A DNA stretch of 8,257 nt, taken from an uncultured Eubacteriales bacterium (GTDB lineage Bacteria > Bacillota > Clostridia > Lachnospirales > CAG-274). Each line of letters starts with the position of its first letter. Position 1 is the first letter of the stretch. The translations under genes and the position numbers were made by a program. The stretch spans positions 1 to 8,257 of the forward strand of contig CABUWB010000075.1 of assembly GCA_902495025.1 (NCBI GenBank). The letters are read 5' to 3'. The notes beneath the pieces were generated by a model that was not told the origin of the DNA, made no database searches, and saw only the letters and a list, made by a program, of their open reading frames with translations. Of this stretch, positions 4,833-8,257 are shown piece after piece.

Positions 4833-6233
4833 ATGGAAAAAGAAATTTTAAAAGAGCCACAGCTTAAATATGTTGATGAGCTGCTTGAAATTATACGCAG
4901 TAACCTTTCCAATGAAGAAAAGCTCGATAGGCTGTCGGACTATCATGAAAACGATATTGCCGACGCACTTGAACAGCTTACAGAAGACGAGAGAAAAAAT
5001 TTCTATCCCGTTTTAGGTGCGGAAAAGATATCCGATATTTTTGCATACATTGAAAATGTAGACAAATATATCAAGGAGTTAAAGCTTGAAAGCGCTGCAA
5101 AGGTCATATCCTACATGGACTCGGACGATGCTGCCGACGTACTTGAGGAAATGGACGATACCACAAAGAAAAAGCTTGTCAGTATGCTTGACGCTGAGTC
5201 AGGCAGGGACGTAAAGCTGATTTTGTCCTATGATGATGACGAAATAGGCAGCTGTATGACAACCAACTTTATTGTCATTAAAAACACCCTTACCATACGC
5301 CAGGCAATGCACGAGCTTGTAAAGCAGGCAGGGGAAAATGACAATATAGCTACAATTTATGTAACCGATAATAACGATAAATTTTACGGTGCTATCGATT
5401 TAAAGGACCTTATAATCGCAAGGGAGTACACAAGCCTTGATGATTTGATAAGTACCTCTTACCCTTATGTAACAGAGCATGAGAAAATATGCGATTGTAT
5501 AGAGCGCATAAAGGACTACGCAGAGGACTCAATACCCGTCCTTTCTGACAGGCATAAAATACTTGGTATTATTACCGCACAGGACATTGTTGAAGTGGTT
5601 GATGACGAGCTTGGCGAGGACTACGCAAAGCTCGCCGGTCTTACCGCAGAGGAGGATTTAAAGGAAAAAACCGCCGACAGTATGAAAAAGCGTCTGCCAT
5701 GGCTTATTGCACTGCTTTTTCTTGGTATATTTGTATCCTCGGTTGTTGGTATTTTTGAGGCGGTTGTTGCGGTGCTGCCAATTGTAATCTGCTTCCAGTC
5801 CTTAATACTGGATATGGCGGGCAACGTAGGCACACAGTCGCTTGCTGTTACCATTCGTGTTCTTATGGACGAAAACCTTACCGCAAAGCAAAAATTTTCA
5901 CTTGTATTAAAGGAAATGCGTGTAGGTCTTGCAAACGGTCTGTTTTTGGGCTTTATGGCGTTTATATTTATAGGCGCTTATATCTTCCTGCTTAAGAACA
6001 ATCCGCTTTCAACCTCGTTTATTATTTCGGGCTGCGTAGGCATTTCGCTTATGGTGGCAATGGTTGTTTCAAGTATGGTGGGTACGTTAATTCCACTGTT
6101 TTTCAATAAAATCAATATCGACCCTGCTGTTGCGTCGGGTCCGTTAATTACAACAGTAAATGACCTTGTTGCCGTTATAACCTACTACGGACTTGCATGG
6201 ATTTTACTCATTAACGTATTGCATTTAGCATAA
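4833..6233 (+). CDS. mgtE: Magnesium transporter MgtE
   Basis: A Mg2+-gated Mg2+ channel of the cytoplasmic membrane; 466 residues, close to the 450 typical of the family. Domains in order: the superhelical N domain (about 10-137, with DDAADVLEEMD at 98-108), a first CBS domain (about 138-200), a second CBS domain (about 203-262, including SIPVLSDRHKILGIITAQD), a connecting plug helix (263-285), and five membrane segments (287-466). In the pore region MAGNVGTQSLAVTIR (328-342) and SGPLITTVND (435-444) are the family signatures; Asp444 lies where the Mg2+-binding aspartate of the Thermus protein sits. In that protein the acidic N and CBS domains bind Mg2+ and close the channel when internal Mg2+ is high, so activity is self-limiting. 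The ATG at 4833 has AAGGAG nine bases upstream (4818-4823). A 5' leader with competing RNA structures suggests a second, transcript-level control. A strong terminator follows the gene. Confidence 0.96.
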   Translation: MEKEILKEPQLKYVDELLEIIRSNLSNEEKLDRLSDYHENDIADALEQLTEDERKNFYPVLGAEKISDIFAYIENVDKYIKELKLESAAKVISYMDSDDAADVLEEMDDTTKKKLVSMLDAESGRDVKLILSYDDDEIGSCMTTNFIVIKNTLTIRQAMHELVKQAGENDNIATIYVTDNNDKFYGAIDLKDLIIAREYTSLDDLISTSYPYVTEHEKICDCIERIKDYAEDSIPVLSDRHKILGIITAQDIVEVVDDELGEDYAKLAGLTAEEDLKEKTADSMKKRLPWLIALLFLGIFVSSVVGIFEAVVAVLPIVICFQSLILDMAGNVGTQSLAVTIRVLMDENLTAKQKFSLVLKEMRVGLANGLFLGFMAFIFIGAYIFLLKNNPLSTSFIISGCVGISLMVAMVVSSMVGTLIPLFFNKINIDPAVASGPLITTVNDLVAVITYYGLAWILLINVLHLA

Positions 6234-6244
6234 ATCAAAACTGT

Positions 6245-6269
6245 AAAAAAGCCCGTACAGGGCTTTTTT
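6245..6269 (+). terminator. Rho-independent terminator of mgtE
   Basis: AAAAAAGCCC (6245-6254) and GGGCTTTTTT (6260-6269) form a perfect 10-bp stem around the loop GTACA, starting 11 bases after the mgtE stop codon and ending in six T residues. It is symmetrical enough to work in both directions. It lies only 27 bases before the cellulase start, so it separates the two genes. Confidence 0.93.
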
Positions 6270-6296
6270 AAATAAATACCATAGGGGGTAAATATT

Positions 6297-8051
6297 ATGA
6301 AAAAGGCTTTTTTAGCCGCAGTATTAGGTATGTGTATCTTCGGCACCTCGGTAATGGGTGCAGACTGCATATACAGCAGCACACAGAGTGCGTCGCTTTA
6401 TCTGTATGATGCAAATATGTGCGGCACAGATGTAAATGAAAAATCACAGGAGAGCTGGCGTGGTGATTGCCATACCTGCGACAGCTCCGTACCGCTTGAC
6501 ACCTCGCATACCGACCTGTCACAGAGCTTTATTGACTCAAACAGGGCAGTTCTTGACCCGGACGGAGACGGCTTGATTGACCTGTCAGGCGGCTACCATG
6601 ATGCAGGCGACCATGTAAAATTCGGTCTGCCGCAGATGTATACTGCCGTTACCCTGCAATGGGCGCTTTATGAGTTTAAGGACTCCTTTGAGCATAACGG
6701 GGATATGGCTCATTTCAGAACGGTGCTTGACAGATTCACCTCTTACATAAAAAAATGTACCTTTTTAAATGCCGACGGCGAGGTCGTTGCCTTCTGCCAC
6801 ATGGTAGGTGAGGGAAACTCCGACCATAGCTACTGGGGCGCACCAGAAAGCCAGACTACGGCAAGACCTGCCTACTTTGCAACGGCTCAGACGCCTGCAA
6901 CGGATATAACCTCACTTGCAGCAGCCGCACTTGCAGCCGACTATGCAAACACAGGCGACAGCGAGTCGCTTAAATATGCAAAGGCACTTTATTCCTTTAC
7001 ATACAACAGCCCTAACAAGGCAGTCGGTGACGACAGGGGAACCTTTTACGACTCACAAAACTATAATGATGACCTTGCCTATGCTGCTGCATGGCTTTAC
7101 ACAGCCACAAACGACAGCACCTATCTTTCGCAGGCAGAGGGACTTATGGGCAACGCCGTTTATGATGTGCCATACTGGGTTTACTGCTGGGACAACACAT
7201 GGTCGGGCAGTGTAATGCTCCTTGGTGAAAAGACAGGCAACAATGCCTATTTGTCATCAATAGAGCAAATGCTCAATAACTGGCAGAATAACTACAATAC
7301 ACCGCAGGGCTATGCCTGTATAAATGAGTGGGGCTCAGCAAGATATAACGCAAACGCACAGTTTATTGCGCTGATTTACGCAAAGCACACAGGCAAAACA
7401 GCCTATGCCGAGTGGGCTAAAAAGCAAATGGATTATCTGCTTGGCGACAATAACGCAAACACCTGCTACGTTACGGGACTTTGCAGCAACAGCGTTAAAT
7501 ATCCACACCACAGGGCGGCATCTGGACTTAGCGATGCAAACGACAGCTCACCGCATAAATACACTTTAAGAGGTGCGCTTGTGGGCGGCCCCGATAAAAA
7601 CGACTATCATATTGACTCGACAGGCAATTACCAGTACAGCGAGGTTGCCATTGATTACAATGCAGGCTTTGTGGGTGCCTGTGCAGGACTTTATGCACTT
7701 TATGAGGATAAGGGAGATACAAGCTCCACCACTACCACAGAAACCACTACGGAAACTACCACTGTTACCGTTACCGAAAACACCACCGAAACTACTACCG
7801 AAAACACCGATACAGTCCTTATGGGTGATGTTAATTTAAGCGGTACGGTTACGGCGGAGGATGCAGCCTATCTTCTGCAAAAAACTCTGCAAAGTGCCTT
7901 TACAATGGGCTGCGAAAGCAAGTACCCCGATAATTATATTCCACTTATTGCCGACGTAACAGGCGACGGAATTTTAAGCTCGGGCGATAGTGCCGCAATT
8001 ATACAAAAATCATTGGATAATTCATTTGTTTTTAAGGCATTGCTGAAATAA
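6297..8051 (+). CDS. Secreted GH9 cellulase (endoglucanase) with C-terminal dockerin
   Basis: A 584-residue secreted beta-1,4-glucanase. A signal peptide covers about residues 1-22, with a likely cut after VMGA. The GH9 catalytic module (about 25-475) holds GGYHDAGDHVKFG (98-110), with the base Asp102 and its partner Asp105; a substrate-cleft motif with DHSYWGAPE (176-184); PHHRAAS (403-409); and DSTGNYQYSEVA (440-451), where Glu449 is the catalytic acid. A Thr/Glu linker (about 476-506) leads to a type I-like dockerin (about 508-578). Its two calcium loops start DVNLSGTVTAED and DVTGDGILSSGD, with Asp/Asn/Ser at the metal positions and a spacer between. No carbohydrate-binding or Ig-like module is present; this catalytic-plus-dockerin layout is like Cel9M of Clostridium cellulolyticum. 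WRGD (54-57) and DLSGG are separated by a longer insert with CHTC (58-61) and a calcium-loop-like DPDGDGLID (87-95). The dockerin would attach the enzyme to a scaffoldin cohesin outside the cell. The ribosome binding site is GGGGG (6284-6288), eight bases from the ATG. I see no clear promoter in the 27 bases after the mgtE terminator. Confidence 0.95.
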   Translation: MKKAFLAAVLGMCIFGTSVMGADCIYSSTQSASLYLYDANMCGTDVNEKSQESWRGDCHTCDSSVPLDTSHTDLSQSFIDSNRAVLDPDGDGLIDLSGGYHDAGDHVKFGLPQMYTAVTLQWALYEFKDSFEHNGDMAHFRTVLDRFTSYIKKCTFLNADGEVVAFCHMVGEGNSDHSYWGAPESQTTARPAYFATAQTPATDITSLAAAALAADYANTGDSESLKYAKALYSFTYNSPNKAVGDDRGTFYDSQNYNDDLAYAAAWLYTATNDSTYLSQAEGLMGNAVYDVPYWVYCWDNTWSGSVMLLGEKTGNNAYLSSIEQMLNNWQNNYNTPQGYACINEWGSARYNANAQFIALIYAKHTGKTAYAEWAKKQMDYLLGDNNANTCYVTGLCSNSVKYPHHRAASGLSDANDSSPHKYTLRGALVGGPDKNDYHIDSTGNYQYSEVAIDYNAGFVGACAGLYALYEDKGDTSSTTTTETTTETTTVTVTENTTETTTENTDTVLMGDVNLSGTVTAEDAAYLLQKTLQSAFTMGCESKYPDNYIPLIADVTGDGILSSGDSAAIIQKSLDNSFVFKALLK

Positions 8052-8168
8052 ATATAAAAGGAGCTGTCACATTTGGATAGACTATTTAAGAAATAACGAA
8101 AGATAAATTAATGTTTAGCGGAGTAACATCAACAACCTAACATTCAAATCAATAACGTATGGATTTAC
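8052..8168. other. Intergenic stretch without a convincing gene; vestigial start signal
   Basis: Immediately after the cellulase stop, AAAAGGAG (8056-8063) lies nine bases before a TTG (8073-8075), which opens only seven codons (MDRLFKK) before a TAA at 8094-8096. This looks like the start of a lost gene or a fortuitous match. The remainder is AT-rich with no terminator hairpin, tRNA or open frame that I can support. The cellulase transcript therefore lacks an obvious T-run terminator. Confidence 0.4.
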
Positions 8169-8245
8169 CGTAGGGGCGGCAACCTGCCGCCCGTTAGCAA
8201 TAATAATATGCTAAAATTAGGGCGGATATGGAATCCGCCCCTACG
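8169..8245. repeat. 77-bp palindromic intergenic repeat element with three hairpins
   Basis: The ends are perfect 11-bp inverted repeats, CGTAGGGGCGG (8169-8179) and CCGCCCCTACG (8235-8245). Inside are three small hairpins: GGGCGGCA/TGCCGCCC (8174-8181 with 8185-8192, loop ACC), TTAGCA/TGCTAA (8194-8199 with 8209-8214), and GGGCGGAT/ATCCGCCC (8220-8227 with 8233-8240, loop ATGGA). The GC content contrasts sharply with the AT-rich flanks. There is no ORF and no T run. It resembles dispersed GTAGGGGCGG-type intergenic repeats that I recall from related Clostridia, a REP-like or MITE-like class. A single copy in this window cannot prove dispersal. Confidence 0.7.
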
Positions 8246-8257
8246 TAACCAATGATA

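Noticed and set aside
6219..6247. TTGCAT with TGTAAA 17 bases later as a cellulase promoter.
   Set aside because: The -35 match is poor, and transcription would begin ahead of or inside the mgtE terminator.
6916..7215. A 99-codon plus-strand open frame inside the cellulase, plus a similar one at 7573-7839.
   Set aside because: Both are frame-shifted readings of the GH9 and dockerin coding sequence, whose own frame carries all the catalytic motifs. The Thr/His/Gln-rich output is an artefact of Ala/Thr-rich codons.
7722..7812. Repetitive ACC/ACT/GAA tract considered as a CRISPR or tandem-repeat locus.
   Set aside because: It stays in frame with the cellulase and encodes the linker. The units are short and irregular, with no spacers.

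Overview
The window looks like chromosomal DNA of a spore-forming, fibre-degrading gut or rumen Firmicute, most likely a Ruminococcus-type member of the Oscillospiraceae (inference). Three things point there: part of the spoVA sporulation operon, a pyrophosphate-dependent phosphofructokinase, and a secreted family 9 cellulase with a Thr/Glu-rich linker and a C-terminal dockerin, as in cellulosome-forming ruminococci. Nothing suggests a prophage, plasmid, CRISPR array, tRNA or rRNA.

Left part, minus strand (1-3185). Reading leftwards, a sigma-G-like promoter (965-994) drives an undescribed 45-codon membrane-peptide gene (804-941), then spoVAA (TTG start) and spoVAB, which runs off the window edge. 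These three are tightly packed and probably form one forespore operon for the spore-membrane channel that moves Ca-dipicolinate. To their right is a class I DAHP synthase gene (1052-2086), the entry enzyme of aromatic amino-acid synthesis. It has its own sigma-A promoter and a perfect 13-bp hairpin terminator. Next is an ADP-ribosylglycohydrolase (2172-3185), visibly more AT-rich than its neighbours, whose true start is probably three codons inside the longest open frame.

Middle (3186-6269). A divergent intergenic region carries a spaced direct repeat, a clear sigma-A promoter and a 5' leader hairpin, followed by the PPi-dependent phosphofructokinase gene pfp (3378-4604) and its hairpin terminator. 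The 228-bp gap before the magnesium transporter gene mgtE (4833-6233) holds the most interesting signal. A 26-codon leader ORF with a strong ribosome binding site overlaps three RNA segments that can pair in two mutually exclusive ways, one of them a terminator-like hairpin. This looks like a Mg2+-linked attenuator or riboswitch that does not obviously match the M-box class. mgtE ends in a textbook terminator.

Right part (6297-8257). A monocistronic-looking gene for a dockerin-bearing GH9 cellulase is followed by about 120 bp with no convincing gene, and then by a 77-bp GC-rich palindromic element made of three small hairpins inside 11-bp terminal inverted repeats. This resembles a dispersed intergenic repeat.

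The gene groups (sporulation, aromatic synthesis, ADP-ribose removal, glycolysis, Mg2+ uptake, cellulose breakdown) do not form one pathway. Apart from the spoVA cluster, they read as independent transcription units.
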